A stretch of 13,808 bases of DNA from Clostridia bacterium (GTDB taxonomy: Bacteria; Bacillota; Clostridia; Oscillospirales; Butyricicoccaceae): assembly GCA_900763355.1 (NCBI GenBank), contig CAAFJY010000144.1:1-13808 (forward strand). The letters are read 5' to 3'. The notes under the pieces were generated by a model. The model was not told where the DNA came from and did no database searches. It saw nothing but the letters and a program-made list of their open reading frames with translations. Made by a program: the position numbers and the translations under genes. Shown piece after piece: positions 13,734 to 13,808 of the stretch (position 1 is its first letter; each line of letters opens with the position of its first letter).

Positions 13734-13808
13734 ATGAGCATTCATTCGCACGTACAGCTTCCATACAGCATTCTAAAGCGGTTCCGGGATGAAACGACCG
13801 CAGAGAAA
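13734..13808 (+). CDS. Start of an unrecognised gene, cut by the window end
   Basis: Only the first 25 residues are visible, beginning MSIHSHVQLPYSILKRF. An AAGGAGAG ribosome site lies about six bases before the ATG and the frame stays open to the window end. I do not recognise the protein. GC of these 75 bases is 48% and third-position GC about 56%, far below the other genes in the window, though the sample is small. The 200 bases between ssrA and this gene hold only the nested hairpin. Position just beyond the ssrA 3' end suggests acquired DNA. Confidence 0.6.
   Translation, partial: MSIHSHVQLPYSILKRFRDETTAEK

Overview
The window is GC-rich and carries densely packed housekeeping genes of a Gram-positive anaerobe. 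I place it in the Bacillota, class Clostridia, most likely a high-GC gut lineage of the Oscillospiraceae/Ruminococcaceae type. The basis is the pgk-tpiA-gpmI-eno order, a Gx transporter/NusG-domain-II pair, an SLH-domain secreted protein, strong AGGAGG-type ribosome binding sites and a smpB-ssrA pair. The genus is inference.

Layout. Positions 1-605 hold no convincing gene. They are a dense field of short GC-rich hairpins and a 24-bp perfect palindrome, ending in the terminator of the glycolytic operon. Positions 606-5545 (minus strand) encode pgk, tpiA, gpmI and eno, the lower-glycolysis block from 1,3-bisphosphoglycerate to phosphoenolpyruvate plus triose-phosphate interconversion; gapA is absent from this block. 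It is driven by a near-consensus sigma-A promoter at 5612-5640. Two hairpin terminators (5639-5741) separate it from the next minus-strand operon.

Positions 5719-10779 (minus strand) form a tightly coupled seven-gene operon. In transcription order it encodes a diacylglycerol-kinase-family lipid kinase, a NusG-domain-II protein, a Gx-transporter (Hpre_diP_synt_I) membrane protein, a YjjG-type HAD nucleotidase, a Sir2 deacylase, a Y-family DNA polymerase (DinB) and the tRNA methyltransferase TrmL. Most neighbours overlap by 4-14 bases. A TTGACA-N17-TAAATT promoter lies at 10871-10899. The functions are mixed: envelope lipid or redox, nucleotide house-cleaning, deacylation, translesion synthesis and tRNA modification.

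From about 11031 the genes are on the plus strand: an exported protein with two SLH-like repeats, a 70-residue membrane microprotein with 12 cysteines, smpB with its own promoter, and the tmRNA gene ssrA with an inferred tag (A)DNSNLSYAA. SmpB and tmRNA act together in ribosome rescue. Just past ssrA the character changes: a nested hairpin, a non-coding stretch, and the start of an unrecognised gene with lower GC and different codon use. The ssrA 3' end is a classic integration site, so the window may end at the edge of an acquired island.

The points most worth a second look are the hairpin field at 12-551, the Cys-rich microprotein with a possible sporulation promoter, the NusG-II/Gx pair resembling EetA/EetB of flavin-based extracellular electron transfer loci, and the ssrA boundary.
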